Shown: positions 35,877 to 46,800, numbered from the stretch's first letter. The stretch is 64,000 bases of DNA from Candidatus Competibacter denitrificans Run_A_D11 (GCF_001051235.1 NZ_CBTJ020000027.1:1-64000); one strand, 5' to 3'. Program-made: numbers and translations. The notes: generated from the letters alone by a model not told the origin.

Positions 35877-37024
35877 TGTCTTCTGACGATTACCGCTATA
35901 TGGCGCGAGCCTTGACGCTCGCCCGGCGCGGCTTGTACGGCACTGATCCCAATCCCCGAGTCGGTTGTGTATTGGTTCGTGACGGTGCGATTGTCGGCGA
36001 AGGTTGGCACGAGCGCGCTGGCGAACCCCATGCCGAAGCTATCGCACTCGAAGAAGCAGGCAAAAAAGCGCGCGGCGCCATGACCTATGTGACCCTCGAA
36101 CCTTGTTGCCATTACGGCCGAACGCCACCGTGTACCGATGCCTTACTCAAAGCTGGCATCGCGCGCTTAGTGGCCGCCATGCCTGACCCCAACCCACAAG
36201 TCGCGGGTAAAGGTCTGGCCATCCTGCGGGATGCCGGAATCCGGGTAGACTGTGGTTTGCTGGAAACCGAAGCGCGCGCACTCAATCCCGGTTTCATCCA
36301 ACGCATGACCGAAGGCCGCCCCTTTATTCGAATCAAGCTGGCGATGAGTCTAGATGGGCGCACGGCGCTGGCTTCTGGTGAAAGTCGGTGGCTGACCAGC
36401 GAGGCCGCGCGCACCGATGTGCAGCGGCTACGGGCGCGCAGTTCGGCGATTCTGACCGGCAGCGGCACCCTGCTGGCCGATAATCCAAGCCTTAATGTGC
36501 GGTTGCCGGCAACGACCCGCCAACCCGTGCGGGTTATCCTTGATACGGCGCTGCAAACACCAGCAACCGCTAAAACCTTGCGCCTGCCCGGCCCGGTGCT
36601 GATCTGCACCGCCGTGGCCGATGCCGATGCGCAAAGCGCGGTGCGCGCGGTAGGCGCCGACATCGCGGTGCTGCCGCGTGCGGAACGTGGCTTGGATCTA
36701 CATGCTGTCATGGGCGAACTGGCCCGCCGCGAATGCAATGAAGTACACGTCGAGGCCGGACCCACTCTGGCCGGTGCGCTCTTACAGGCGGATTTAGCCG
36801 ATGAAATTGTCATTTATATCGCACCGTTACTGCTTGGCGACCGGGCGCGCAGCCTGTTTCAGTTACCCGAACTGACCCGGATGCAGGAATGCTGGGCGCT
36901 GGATATCCTCGAAACACGCGCGGTGGGGAGGGATTGGCGCCTGACCCTACGGCCCCGCCGGCGGCGGGCACCGCCACCATCCATTAGCGACCGGAGTCCA
37001 GTGATGGCCGATGGCGCAAGGTAA
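35876..37024 (+). CDS. ribD: Bifunctional riboflavin deaminase/reductase RibD
   Basis: Catalyses the deamination and then side-chain reduction steps after GTP cyclohydrolase II. The 382-aa product has an N-terminal cytidine-deaminase-like domain with the zinc motif HAEAIAL and PCCHYGRTPPC. A C-terminal reductase domain (about residues 150-360) has IKLAMSLDGRTALASGES and EVHVEAGPTLAGALL. Translation is coupled to nrdR by a 1-nt overlap. ribE follows after 7 nt. Confidence 0.97.
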   Translation: MSSDDYRYMARALTLARRGLYGTDPNPRVGCVLVRDGAIVGEGWHERAGEPHAEAIALEEAGKKARGAMTYVTLEPCCHYGRTPPCTDALLKAGIARLVAAMPDPNPQVAGKGLAILRDAGIRVDCGLLETEARALNPGFIQRMTEGRPFIRIKLAMSLDGRTALASGESRWLTSEAARTDVQRLRARSSAILTGSGTLLADNPSLNVRLPATTRQPVRVILDTALQTPATAKTLRLPGPVLICTAVADADAQSAVRAVGADIAVLPRAERGLDLHAVMGELARRECNEVHVEAGPTLAGALLQADLADEIVIYIAPLLLGDRARSLFQLPELTRMQECWALDILETRAVGRDWRLTLRPRRRRAPPPSISDRSPVMADGAR

Positions 37025-37031
37025 CCACCCC

Positions 37032-37694
37032 ATGTTCACCGGCATTATTACCGCTGTCGGAACCCTGGTCGCCCGCCAAGCGCAGAATGGCGACCTGCGC
37101 TTGCGCATCGCCACAGGCAAGCTGGATTTAACCGATGTCCGGCTTGGCGACAGTATCGCGGTCAGTGGCGTCTGTTTGACCGCTGTGCAACTGCCTGGGG
37201 ATGGCTTTTGGGCCGACGTATCGCGCGAAACCCTGGAACACACGACCTTGGGCGCCGCTAAATCAGGGGCACGGGTCAATCTAGAAAAAGCCTTGACTCC
37301 GACCACCCGGCTCGGCGGCCATCTGGTCAGCGGTCATGTCGATGGCATTGGCACCATCACGGATTGGCGACCGGACGGCCGTTCCTGGCGGCTGCGGATT
37401 CAAGCGCCGGACGCGCTGGCCCGCTACATCGCCGCTAAAGGCTCGATTTGCGTCGATGGGGCCAGCCTGACCGTCAATCGGGTGGACGGTGCCGCCTTCG
37501 AGCTAAACATAGTCCCCCATACGCTGGCGGAAACCACGCTCGGCGATTTTCAATCGGGACAATCAGTCAATCTCGAAGTCGATCTGATCGCCCGCTATCT
37601 GGAACGGCTGTTACTAGGCGACCAGGCCACCCGACCGGGTAAAGCCCTTACCGAAGCGCTCTTGCGCGAACACGGATTTTGGAAAGAGTCATGA
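37032..37694 (+). CDS. ribE: Riboflavin synthase (alpha chain type)
   Basis: Dismutates two 6,7-dimethyl-8-ribityllumazine into riboflavin and a pyrimidine. The 220-aa product shows the canonical MFTGIITAVG start and two lumazine-binding barrels: about 1-97 with GVCLTA, and 98-195 with SICVDGASLTVN. The tail, about 20 residues beyond the usual end, is helical. The start at 37032 is fixed by the MFTGI motif; an in-frame ATG at 37011 adds 7 residues. The stop overlaps ribBX (ATGA). Confidence 0.96.
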   Translation: MFTGIITAVGTLVARQAQNGDLRLRIATGKLDLTDVRLGDSIAVSGVCLTAVQLPGDGFWADVSRETLEHTTLGAAKSGARVNLEKALTPTTRLGGHLVSGHVDGIGTITDWRPDGRSWRLRIQAPDALARYIAAKGSICVDGASLTVNRVDGAAFELNIVPHTLAETTLGDFQSGQSVNLEVDLIARYLERLLLGDQATRPGKALTEALLREHGFWKES

Positions 37695-38794
37695 CATTCG
37701 ACCGTATCGACGGTATCCTCGCAGATTTGCAGCAAGGTAAAATGGTAATCGTCATGGACGACGAAAACCGGGAAAACGAAGGCGATCTCCTGATGGCGGC
37801 CGCGCTGGTTCGCCCCGAAGACATCAATTTTATGGCGCGCTATGGGCGTGGCCTCATCTGCCTGACCCTGACCCGCGAACGCTGCCAGCAACTGCGCTTG
37901 CCGCTGATGGTGCAAGACAACGCCACCCCCTACTCCACCAACTTCACTGTCTCTATTGAAGCCGCGCGTGGCGTCACAACCGGCATTTCCGCCTACGACC
38001 GTGCCCACACCATCCGCACCGCCGTTCGCCCCGATGCCAGACCCGAAGATTTGGTCCAGCCCGGCCACATCTTTCCGTTGATGGCTCAAGCGGGCGGCGT
38101 ATTGACCCGTGCCGGTCACACTGAAGCCGGCTGTGATTTGACCCGGTTGGCCGATCTGGAACCCGCCGCAGTGATCGTTGAAATCCTCAACGAGGACGGC
38201 ACCATGGCGCGGCGCCCCGACCTGGAACGGTTCGCCGAGCAGCACGGTTTGCGAATTGGCACCATCGCCGACTTGATCCGCTATCGGATGCAAAACGAAA
38301 AAACCGTCGAGCGCGTCGCCGATACCGTATTGAACACCGAATTCGGCCCATTCCGAGTGTTGACCTATCAGGATGTGGTCAGTCACCAAGTGCATCTTGC
38401 CTTGGTCAAAGGCGAGATTGCGCCCGATGAACCGGCGTTGGTCCGGGTTCATGTGCAACAATTGCTCAATGATCTGCTCGGCTTGCGTTTACCCGACGCT
38501 GGCTGGCCACTGCGCGATGCTTTGCAACGGGTAGCGCGCGAGCCGGCGGCGGTGTTCGTCTTCTTGAGTAGACCGGAAGATCCAGCGGCGTTGATCCGGC
38601 GGATTCGAGGCTATCAACTGGGTGCTGCCGAAGCGCCGCGCGCCGCTGACCAAAGCGCCGAATTGCGTACTTACGGTTTGGGCGCGCAAATTTTACTCGA
38701 CATCGGGGTGCGCCGGATGCGGGTGCTGGGCGCGCCGAAACGGCTGACCGGTCTATCGGGCTTTGATCTCGAAATCGTTGATTATGTTTCCTGA
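37691..38794 (+). CDS. ribB: 3,4-dihydroxy-2-butanone-4-phosphate synthase with degenerate GTP cyclohydrolase II half (RibBX)
   Basis: The 367-aa product has an intact N-terminal DHBP synthase (residues 1-205): the acidic loop [19 protein letters not shown], and [11 protein letters not shown] with its catalytic His/Asp/Glu. The C-terminal half aligns with GTP cyclohydrolase II ([16 protein letters not shown], later [20 protein letters not shown]). It lacks the three Cys that bind zinc in RibA (normally CLTGD...CDCG), so it should not make formamidopyrimidine. This is the RibBX type known in proteobacteria, and a genuine RibA must be encoded elsewhere. It starts at the ribE overlap. Confidence 0.93.
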   Translation: MTFDRIDGILADLQQGKMVIVMDDENRENEGDLLMAAALVRPEDINFMARYGRGLICLTLTRERCQQLRLPLMVQDNATPYSTNFTVSIEAARGVTTGISAYDRAHTIRTAVRPDARPEDLVQPGHIFPLMAQAGGVLTRAGHTEAGCDLTRLADLEPAAVIVEILNEDGTMARRPDLERFAEQHGLRIGTIADLIRYRMQNEKTVERVADTVLNTEFGPFRVLTYQDVVSHQVHLALVKGEIAPDEPALVRVHVQQLLNDLLGLRLPDAGWPLRDALQRVAREPAAVFVFLSRPEDPAALIRRIRGYQLGAAEAPRAADQSAELRTYGLGAQILLDIGVRRMRVLGAPKRLTGLSGFDLEIVDYVS

Positions 38795-38828
38795 ATTTCC
38801 CCTGCCACCCACTAATCCAGAACTCACC

Positions 38829-39308
38829 ATGTCTGCTATCGCTACCTTTGAAGGGGATTTCACCCCGCCGCAAGACGCCCGCTTCGCCCTGGTCGCGGCT
38901 CGCTTCAACAGCTTCATCGTGCAAAGCCTGGTCAATGGCGCGGTCGATAGCTTGCGCCGGCACGGTGTCCCGGAAACCCAGCTTGATTTGATCTGGACAC
39001 CTGGCGCCTTCGAACTGCCACTAGCCGCCCAACGTCTTGCCGCCAGCGAACGCTACGCTGGCATCATCGCCTTGGGTGCGGTGATTCGTGGCGGGACACC
39101 GCATTTCGAATACGTCGCCGGCGAATGCGCGAAGGGCTTGGCGAGCGTCTCATTGCACTACAACATCCCCATCGGCTTCGGCGTACTCACCGTGGACAGC
39201 ATTGATCAGGCAGTGGAGCGAGCCGGCACCAAAGCCGGTAACAAGGGTACGGAGGCCGCCCTGTCGGTGTTGGAGATGGTCAGCCTCTTGCGTCGGCTGG
39301 AACGCTGA
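38829..39308 (+). CDS. ribH: 6,7-dimethyl-8-ribityllumazine synthase
   Basis: Condenses 5-amino-6-ribitylaminouracil with the DHBP product; 159 aa, normal for the icosahedral or decameric enzyme. Hallmarks: VAARFNSFI, the [13 protein letters not shown] substrate loop, [16 protein letters not shown] with the catalytic His, and [13 protein letters not shown]. The ATG at 38829 is preferred because the upstream in-frame codons read through the ribBX end. Only 3 nt separate it from nusB. Confidence 0.97.
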   Translation: MSAIATFEGDFTPPQDARFALVAARFNSFIVQSLVNGAVDSLRRHGVPETQLDLIWTPGAFELPLAAQRLAASERYAGIIALGAVIRGGTPHFEYVAGECAKGLASVSLHYNIPIGFGVLTVDSIDQAVERAGTKAGNKGTEAALSVLEMVSLLRRLER

Positions 39309-39311
39309 ATC

Positions 39312-39764
39312 GTGCGCAACCCCACTCACAAAAAATTACCCAGCAAGCGGGTTTGGTCGCGTCGTTGTGCCGCCCAGGCGCTGTATGAATGGCAGCTAGC
39401 CGGTGGTGAACCCGCCCGAATCGCCGCCGAATTTCTGGCCCATCAAGACTTGGGCAAAGCCGACCTGGCGTATTTTCGGGAACTGGTTGAGAAAATTCCG
39501 CTGCATGTCACGGAAATCGATGCGGCCTTGGCGCCGTTTCTAGACCGGCCACCGGCACAGGTCGATCCGGTGGAATGCGCGATCTTGCGCATCGGTGGTT
39601 ATGAGCTGATGCAGCGCCCTGACATTAACCACCGCGTTGCCATCAATGAAGCGGTCGAACTCGCTAAGATCTTCGGCGCCGAACAAGGTCACCGCTTTGT
39701 TAATGGCGTGCTCGACAAACTAGCCCGCGCCGTGCGTCCCAATGAATTTGCCGTACCCACTTAA
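39312..39764 (+). CDS. nusB: Transcription antitermination factor NusB
   Basis: A 150-aa all-helical RNA-binding factor that with NusE binds boxA in rRNA leaders. It has the N-terminal SRRCAAQALYEWQL helix, and the conserved PVECAILRIGGYEL and VAINEAVELAKIFG with the terminal KFVNGVLD-like HRFVNGVLD. It starts at a GTG 3 nt after ribH, indicating coupling; it ends the nrdR-rib operon. No intrinsic terminator was found in the 72 nt before the next gene. Confidence 0.96.
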   Translation: MRNPTHKKLPSKRVWSRRCAAQALYEWQLAGGEPARIAAEFLAHQDLGKADLAYFRELVEKIPLHVTEIDAALAPFLDRPPAQVDPVECAILRIGGYELMQRPDINHRVAINEAVELAKIFGAEQGHRFVNGVLDKLARAVRPNEFAVPT

Positions 39765-39836
39765 CGCCTAACACCGCCTTTTCCCGATCTCCCGACTAAC
39801 CTTTAAAAACCCGATAAAAACGGAGCACCGACCCGT

Positions 39837-40523
39837 ATGGTGTCAGGCCCTATCGCCATCACCAGTGAAATCTTGCAGGTAGGCGGGCATGGCTTAACTG
39901 CACCCGAAGATGCTGCGATTTACCTGATCAATTTCGATGGCCACACCGCACTGGTTGACGCCGGTACCGGGCGAAACCCAACACGTCTGTTCGATCAACT
40001 GAAAAAAATCGGCGTGCGCCCAGACGGCATTGAGTATCTGCTACTGACCCATTGTCATTACGATCACACCGGGGGTGCGTTTGAGCTACGCACCAAACTG
40101 GACTGTCCGGTACTGGCGCACCACCTGGACGCGGATTTTCTGGAACGTGGGGATAATGAAGTTACCGCCGCCAGTTGGTATGGGGCGAAACTCCATCCCT
40201 GTCCGATTGATCGGCGCTTAAAAGGCGACCAGGAAATCCTATCCCTGGGGAACCGGTCGATCACCGCACTTCACATTCCGGGCCATTCGCCAGGCTCACT
40301 GGCTTTCGTGGCCGAATCGGACGGTCAAACCGTCCTGTTTGGCCAGGATGTGCATGGACCGCTGGATGTTCGCTTACTCTCCAATCGAACCGATTATCTG
40401 GCTTCGCTCGAACGCCTGCTGGCACTGGAAGCGGATATCCTCTGCGAAGGCCATTACGGAATCTTTCGGGGCCAATCGACGGTTACCAACTTCATTCGTT
40501 CCTTTCTGCAAGAACCCTATTAG
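39837..40523 (+). CDS. MBL-fold metallohydrolase
   Basis: A 228-aa metallo-beta-lactamase-fold hydrolase. The metal motif THCHYDHTGG is complete (HxHxDH). Later ligands are in HIPGHSPGS and at GHYGI near the C-terminus. Length and spacing resemble the glyoxalase II/lactonase-like group. GGAG lies 11 nt before the ATG. Same strand as the rib operon but 72 nt away, so probably separate. A thioester or lactone substrate is possible. Confidence 0.88.
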   Translation: MVSGPIAITSEILQVGGHGLTAPEDAAIYLINFDGHTALVDAGTGRNPTRLFDQLKKIGVRPDGIEYLLLTHCHYDHTGGAFELRTKLDCPVLAHHLDADFLERGDNEVTAASWYGAKLHPCPIDRRLKGDQEILSLGNRSITALHIPGHSPGSLAFVAESDGQTVLFGQDVHGPLDVRLLSNRTDYLASLERLLALEADILCEGHYGIFRGQSTVTNFIRSFLQEPY

Positions 40524-40536
40524 CGGCCGTGCGCCT

Positions 40537-41151
40537 TTAGGGTGATAACCCGAACAGATGGAGTGCGCGGCGCAAGGCAGCGCGAGTCGGTTCGCTGTTT
40601 TCAGGGGCCACCAGAGCCTGTCGGATAAACGCTTCGGTTTTGGCACGATTCTGGGAAAATCGATAGCTATTGGCGAATGCGCCGACCGCTTTATCCGACT
40701 CGTCCATCGCCCCATAGACTTCTCCCAGGTTATACCATGACGACGTGCGCGCCGGAGCAAGGGAGATCGCATAGACCAATTGGTGCTCAGCCCGCTTAAG
40801 CAGGTTCAGTTTGAGATTGGCGTAACCGAGATTGGCTGCGATTTCGACATCGGCCGGATTGGCTTGTTGGGCCTGTTGGAACGCGACAGCGGCAGCCGGA
40901 TAATCCTTGCGCTGCAAGGCATCCAAACCCTGTTGGTTTAGCGCGCGGGCCTCCTTGCCGTTTTGTTGGGCAGGTCGAGGGACGCCCTCCAACTGCCGTT
41001 GGCTCACCTGCAAGCCGGCCTCATCGTTCTTGAGCGATTGGCCAAGCATCCGCTGCACCTGGCTGAAAACCACATCGTAATCTCCGGCGTCGCTCGACAC
41101 GGCTATGCCTAATAGGCTACCCAGCAGCAAAATCTGCAAGATTCGGTTCAT
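40537..41151 (-). CDS. Secreted/periplasmic TPR protein
   Basis: A 204-aa protein with a signal peptide (residues 1-22, ILQILLLGSLLGIAVSSDAG). It has two to three tetratricopeptide repeats, seen as QQGLDALQRKDYPAAAVAFQ, then EIAANLGYANLKLNLLKRAE and SSWYNLGEVYGAMDESDKAV. TPR modules mediate protein contacts; no enzyme domain is present. It is 7 nt downstream of the hydrolase gene at 41159, so likely in one operon with it. Partner unknown. Confidence 0.85.
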   Translation of the reverse strand: MNRILQILLLGSLLGIAVSSDAGDYDVVFSQVQRMLGQSLKNDEAGLQVSQRQLEGVPRPAQQNGKEARALNQQGLDALQRKDYPAAAVAFQQAQQANPADVEIAANLGYANLKLNLLKRAEHQLVYAISLAPARTSSWYNLGEVYGAMDESDKAVGAFANSYRFSQNRAKTEAFIRQALVAPENSEPTRAALRRALHLFGLSP

Positions 41152-41158
41152 CGCGTCC

Positions 41159-41899
41159 TCATCGTTTCCGTAGCAAAAAGCGAGTCACTTCCTGGGCAAA
41201 CGATTTGGCTCGCCAGGTACTGGTCGCAGTGACGTGGGTTGTGTAAGGCATCACCCATAATCCACAGTTGGGAATGGCGCCAAACATCTCCAAAATTTGT
41301 TCCAGTGGCGCGATGGGATCTCGATCACCGACCACCAATAAAGTCGGCTGGAAGATATTTTCCAGAATTTCCAATTGATGGGCATGATCAGTGGTCGCCG
41401 GCGCCAGTGCCTCTGCGACCCGACCGATGACCTCCTCCCACGCATCCGGCCCGCCTTGTGGGCGATGAACGTCGCTTAACCACTTGTTCATGCCAACATC
41501 ACGCCAGTAGCCGGGATCAGCCATATCGCGCGTGCCGGCATGAGTCGCTCGATCCTTGCGGTAGCCGACCCGATACAACACCAGCTTGCTAACCCGCTGC
41601 GGATGATAGAGCGTCAACCACAGAGCCACCGCCCCGCCGAGCGAAGACCCCACCAAATGCGCCTGGGGCACGGCCAATTCATCCAGCAATGCCAACACAG
41701 CCCGGCTCATATCGCTGACTGCGAGTTTTTCGGCCACCATCGGGCTGCTGCCATGCCCCAGATGGTCGGGGACGATCACCCGGAAATGCCGGGCAAACGC
41801 TGGAATCTGGGGCGTCCACTCCGCACCGCTCATGCCGCCGCTATGGAGGAGAACCAGCGGTTCGCCTCGACCGCTTTCCGTGTAATGCAATATCGCCAT
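41159..41899 (-). CDS. Alpha/beta hydrolase (serine nucleophile)
   Basis: A 246-aa alpha/beta hydrolase. It has LLHSGGMSGAEW at the oxyanion position, PDHLGHGSS, and the nucleophile elbow GSSLGG (Ser). The acid is likely in VVGDRDPIAP, and the catalytic His is in YTTHVTATS. It resembles 3-oxoadipate enol-lactonase-like and ester hydrolases but no specific function can be assigned. It is the upstream partner of the TPR gene and is divergent from the second hydrolase (41997). Confidence 0.88.
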   Translation of the reverse strand: MAILHYTESGRGEPLVLLHSGGMSGAEWTPQIPAFARHFRVIVPDHLGHGSSPMVAEKLAVSDMSRAVLALLDELAVPQAHLVGSSLGGAVALWLTLYHPQRVSKLVLYRVGYRKDRATHAGTRDMADPGYWRDVGMNKWLSDVHRPQGGPDAWEEVIGRVAEALAPATTDHAHQLEILENIFQPTLLVVGDRDPIAPLEQILEMFGAIPNCGLWVMPYTTHVTATSTWRAKSFAQEVTRFLLRKR

Positions 41900-41996
41900 G
41901 CTTGCACGCTCAACGCTGGATGATCAATGTCACGATTATAGCCACCCTCTGCGGCTTGCCTGATAATGGTCCAATCATCATTAAGGAGAACGCCAC

Positions 41997-42848
41997 ATGG
42001 CCATGTCATCCCACAGCTACCGCGCCCTTGGCCGCCATGGCTTTCACCGTATCCATTACACCGAATGGGGCGACCCCGCCAACCCGAACGTGTTGATTTG
42101 TGTACACGGTTTTACCCGCACGAGCCGCGATTTCGACTTTCTCGCCGCCGCGTTGGAAAAAGACTATCGGGTGCTCTGCCCGGATGTGGTCGGTCGTGGC
42201 AAGAGCGACTGGCTAAACGACAAAACCGAGTATGGCTATCCGCTCTACATCAATGACTTGGCGATGCTGCTGGCACGGATCGACGCCGAGCGGATCGATT
42301 GGGTCGGTACCTCCATGGGCGGCCTGATCGGCATGTTTCTGGCCAGCTACCCAGAAACCCCCATCCATAAACTGCTGATCAATGATGTTGGGCCGCGCAT
42401 TCCCGCCGCTGGGCTGAAACGGGTTGCCGATATTGTTGGTCGGGTCATCACGTTCGACAGCATCGAGCACATGGACCGCACACTACGGATTTTTGCCGCT
42501 GTTTTCGGCAACCTCACCGATGCGCAATGGCGTCACATGATCATCCACAACGCGCGGCAATTGCCGGACGGCCGCTATACGGCCAACTACGATCCCGGTA
42601 TCGCGGACAATCTAAAAACCATGGATTTGCAAGACATCGACCTGTGGTCAGTATGGGATACGATCCGCTGTCCGACGCTGGTGCTGCGTGGCGCCAATTC
42701 CGATGTACTAGAACATGCTGATGCTATCGCCATGACCGAACGCGGTCCCAAGGCGCAACTGATCGAACTACCGGGCATGGGACACGCCCCCGCGCTGATG
42801 GCGGATGATCAAATCGCCCTGGTCCGTGACTGGCTACTGGCGGATTGA
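41997..42848 (+). CDS. Alpha/beta hydrolase
   Basis: A 283-aa alpha/beta hydrolase, distinct from its divergent neighbour. It has CVHGFTRTSRDFDFL, DVVGRGKSDWL, the elbow GTSMGG, an acid region in LRGANSDVL and the His in PGMGHAPAL. AAGGAG lies 8 nt before the ATG. The middle cap region (DNLKTMDLQDIDLWSVWD) matches a group of proteobacterial esterases/lipases of unassigned substrate. Convergent with the EamA gene. Confidence 0.9.
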   Translation: MAMSSHSYRALGRHGFHRIHYTEWGDPANPNVLICVHGFTRTSRDFDFLAAALEKDYRVLCPDVVGRGKSDWLNDKTEYGYPLYINDLAMLLARIDAERIDWVGTSMGGLIGMFLASYPETPIHKLLINDVGPRIPAAGLKRVADIVGRVITFDSIEHMDRTLRIFAAVFGNLTDAQWRHMIIHNARQLPDGRYTANYDPGIADNLKTMDLQDIDLWSVWDTIRCPTLVLRGANSDVLEHADAIAMTERGPKAQLIELPGMGHAPALMADDQIALVRDWLLAD

Positions 42849-42914
42849 CCCGTCGTGTCGATGACCGATGCCGTTGCGGTCGCTGGAGGTTAGCGTATCT
42901 TGCCAAATTGACAG

Positions 42915-43826
42915 TCAAGCGGCCCGGCGTCGATAAACAGTTGCCAGCCAGATACCGAGCGCGATGAGGGCGATACCGACCCCATGGAAGGGATAAAGCC
43001 GTTCACCGAGAAAAATCATGGCCAGCACAGCGCCAAATGCGGGCATCAGATGTAAGAACTGACCGGTACGGTTAGCCCCTAACTCAGCGACCGCGCGATT
43101 CCAAAAGATATACGCCAGGATTGACGGGAACAGCGCGAGATAGCCAATGCTGCTCACCGTCGCGAAATTGACGGCGATCCGGTGGCCCTGTGCCACATCC
43201 CAAGCGTAGAGCGGCGCCAGAATCACAATCCCGAACACCATGGTGGTCGCCTGGAACACGAGTGGCTCAAGCCCAACGGGCCGCCAGCGCAAGCAAACCG
43301 AGTACAGCGCCCAGCTAAAAACAGCCGCCAGCGCCCACAAATCACCGGGATTGACCTGGCGGGCCAGCAACACCTCGATATCACCCCGACCGACGATCAC
43401 CAGCACGCCGGTCAGCGAAACCAAAATCCCGACGGCTTGCCAGACTGTCACGGTTTGCCGCAGCAGAAAAAACGACAAGCCGACGATCAACACCGGCGTC
43501 ACCGACAGCGTAATCAGCGCATTCGTGGCGGTGGTCTGTTGCAACCCGATATAAACCAAGGTGTTGAAGTTGACCACGCCCAGCACGCTGAGCAACAGCA
43601 GGATCGGCCAATGCCGGCGCAGCAGTGCCCGTTGCATCCAGAGGGACGCGCCCACAAACGGTAGCAAGATCAGTAAAGCGACCGCCCAACGCCAAAACGA
43701 CAGCGCAAACGGGGTAAACACCGCGTGCATGGCCCGGCCCAGGACAAAATTGCCGGACCAAAACAGGGTGGTCAGTACCAGCAGCAGATAAGGCGACGGC
43801 TGCCGAAGACGTACACAGTTCAGCAT
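42915..43826 (-). CDS. EamA/DMT-superfamily transporter
   Basis: A 303-aa inner-membrane protein with ten predicted helices in two EamA repeats. The first begins YLLLVLTTLFWSGNFVLGRA with the conserved W-G-N feature; the second repeat contains DLWALAAVFSWALYSV. Members export amino acids, metabolites or drugs, but the substrate is not recognisable. Monocistronic by spacing (51 nt from the histidine kinase end). Confidence 0.9.
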   Translation of the reverse strand: MLNCVRLRQPSPYLLLVLTTLFWSGNFVLGRAMHAVFTPFALSFWRWAVALLILLPFVGASLWMQRALLRRHWPILLLLSVLGVVNFNTLVYIGLQQTTATNALITLSVTPVLIVGLSFFLLRQTVTVWQAVGILVSLTGVLVIVGRGDIEVLLARQVNPGDLWALAAVFSWALYSVCLRWRPVGLEPLVFQATTMVFGIVILAPLYAWDVAQGHRIAVNFATVSSIGYLALFPSILAYIFWNRAVAELGANRTGQFLHLMPAFGAVLAMIFLGERLYPFHGVGIALIALGIWLATVYRRRAA

Positions 43827-43877
43827 GGTGCCATGCCTGTCAGATTTGTAGTACGGTTGCGCTGGCCAACGGAGCCG

Positions 43878-46800
43878 CTACAACCAGCGCTCCAGCATCA
43901 TTTCAAGATCGCTCACCTGAAAAGGTTTGCCCAGAAAATCATCCATGCCCGCTTCCAGGCATTTCTCCCGGTCACCCGATAGGGCGTGTGCCGTGAGGGC
44001 AATGACCGGTAAATGGCCCAAGCCCCGCTTCTGTTCGTCTGCTCGAATCTTGCGTGTCGCCTCGTAACCATCCATCTCCGGCATCTGACAATCCATCAGC
44101 ACCAAATCAAAGCGGTTGCGCTCTAGGGCTTGTAGCCCTTCTATACCATTGTTGGCGATCTCCACGATCAAGCCAAATCGCGCCAGCATCGCTTGGCACA
44201 CCAATTGATTGACGGGATTGTCTTCCACCACCAAAACCCGCTTGCCCTCCAACGGGGGTTGTGTCCGCTGTGGGCTATCGCTCGCCGCCGCCGCCGCCAT
44301 TTCAGCCTCGTCAGAACCGAAAAATTTCACCAAAACCTGATATAAATCCAGAGAACGCAACGGTTTATGCAGTCGGGCCGTAATCGCCGCGTGCTCCTCC
44401 GGGTACTGCCCGGTTTCCATCAGCACCAACGGAATCGTCGCTAAGGACTGATCCGCCTCGATAGTACTCGCCAGTTCAATACCGTCCATCATCGGCATAT
44501 GCCGATCCAGCAGGGCCAATGAATACCGCTCGCCTATCTCCACACCGCGCCGAAGCTCAGTCAGCGCCGCGACCCCACTTGACACCCGCTTAGGCTGCGG
44601 CCCCAGCGCCCGCAGCCTATCGTGCAACGCCTGGCCACTGGTCACGTTGTCATCGACGATCAGCACCCGTTGTTCCCGCCACGCGCGGGGTGCCGCCCAG
44701 ATCACGCTCATAACGGTGGTCAGGGGCAAGGCGAAAGAGAATTCGGCGCCTTCTCCCGCTACGCTACGCACCAGCAGAGCACCACCCATCAGAGCAACCA
44801 ATTGTCGAGAAATGGTCAAACCCAAACCGGTGCCGCCATACTTGCGGGTGGTGCTGCCATCGCCCTGCACAAACGCATCGAAAATGCTGGCCTGTTGCGC
44901 TTCGCTCATCCCGATGCCGGTGTCGCTCACCATAAAGCGCACCCAACCCTCTTGAATGCTCTCCACCCGCAGCACCACTTCGCCTTGCTCAGTGAACTTA
45001 ATCGCATTACTCAGCAAATTGGTTAACACCTGGTGCAGCCGGATCGGATCGCCCTGCACCCGCAATGGCACGCGATCCCCCACCACCGCAACCAGTTCCA
45101 AACCTTTACGATGCGCATCGGCGGCCAGCAGCGCCACGGTCTCTTCGACTTGCTCACGTAAATCAAACGCGATGGATTCCAGATACAACCGCCCCGCCTC
45201 CAGTTTAGAAACATCCAGAATATCATTGATAATTCTCAATAAACTTTTTGCCGATCCCTGAGCGGTTCGCAGAAAAGCGCGCTGCCTGGTATCCAGCTCC
45301 GTTCCTTCCAGCAGATCACACATACCGATCACCCCGTTCATGGGTGTGCGGATCTCATGGCTCATGTTTGCCAGAAATTCCGACTTAATCACGCTGGCGC
45401 GGTCGGCGGTTTCCTTGGCAGCCCGCAGAGCGCGCTCGTGGCGCTCGAAAAGCCGCGCCGCACCATAGGCGATCAAGCCAGCCAGCAACAACCCGCCGGT
45501 GCTGACCCAGATCAAGGTCCACATCAGTGCTTGTTGCTGGCTGGCCAGGACTCTTTGCAGTGCCTCCGTATCCTTTTGCACGCGACCGACCAAACCGTCG
45601 ATCTGATCGGTGACCGCGCGCGCAATGCGACGACTATCCGTCAGCCACACCTCAATCTGCCCTTCGAGATTGAGGATTTGCCCACGCAGTGCGAACAGGC
45701 CCTCCCCATCAGCGCCGATAAATGCCAGATTCCGATCAATACGACCGACGTTATCGGCCAACACCGGATTGCGATGGGCCAGTTCGCTGGTCTGAAAAGC
45801 CTCAGCCGCTGCCTGGAAAATCTCGTAGGACCGTTTGAAGCGATCTTGCAACCCCAACAGCGTTTTTGGATCGTTGGCCTCAGCGGTGGTGGCCAGCAAC
45901 GCGAAGACCAAATTTCCTTCGGCGCGAATGTCCAGCGCAAAACGCAAATCGCGCATCATCTGCTCAATGAGCTTTGACAAATCGGTTTGTGACTCAGCCA
46001 ATTCTTCCTGCAAGTGCTCGGTCAGATGTTCTCTCAGGTGAGCCAGATACGTTTCAATGGCAACCTTAAATTCTCGTCGGGCGTCAGCGGCCGGAATATC
46101 CGTCGATTCGGCACGAAAAAAACGCTCCGCAGCAGCACTCAGGATCTTAAAATCGTCGTTTAAGCGCGCATGTTGCAAACCCCGTAGAGTCTCCAATCCT
46201 GTACGAATTGGCCCATTGTCAGATTGGGCCAGGCTTTGGCTCTGATGATCCGTCTGCCCACAGTTGGGGCATTCAAGCGACAGCCGCAGATCTGTGGTCG
46301 CCAACACCTGCTGTACATGTTGGTCTTGCATCACCTGGACGGCGGTTATCTGCTGGCGTACCACACGCTTGGCCAATAATTGGTTGAGTGAAGTCACCCC
46401 GTAAATAACGGGGCTAACGGTATCATTGAAGTCACTGTGCGCTTTGTGGATATCGGCCAGCAGATCATTCTGCTGCTCTTCGAGTAAAAGCCGCTCGGTG
46501 TTGGCTGACTTGAGGGTTTGCAGGGTATGCGACAGGAGCGCAACCCGGTCCCGCAGAATAGCGATGATGTTCGGATCGGCACGAGCACCCAAACGGGTGA
46601 TGTAAATGCTAATTTCACGGATCAGCGCATCCAGACGAGTGGCCAGTTGGTTCAATTGCTCTTGATCACGGGCGCCGGCCAGGGTGGGGGCCAGGGCTGC
46701 CAATAGCGCGCTGCGCTCCGATAGCCGTAACGCCGCCAGCGTTTCTGGAAGAATCTCGTGCGTCGTGCCCTCGACCGCTGCCCCTAGCCGGTTGGTCATG

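Noticed and set aside
37595..38461. 288-codon frame antisense to ribBX
   Set aside because: Opposite a firmly identified gene; no motif or start signal.
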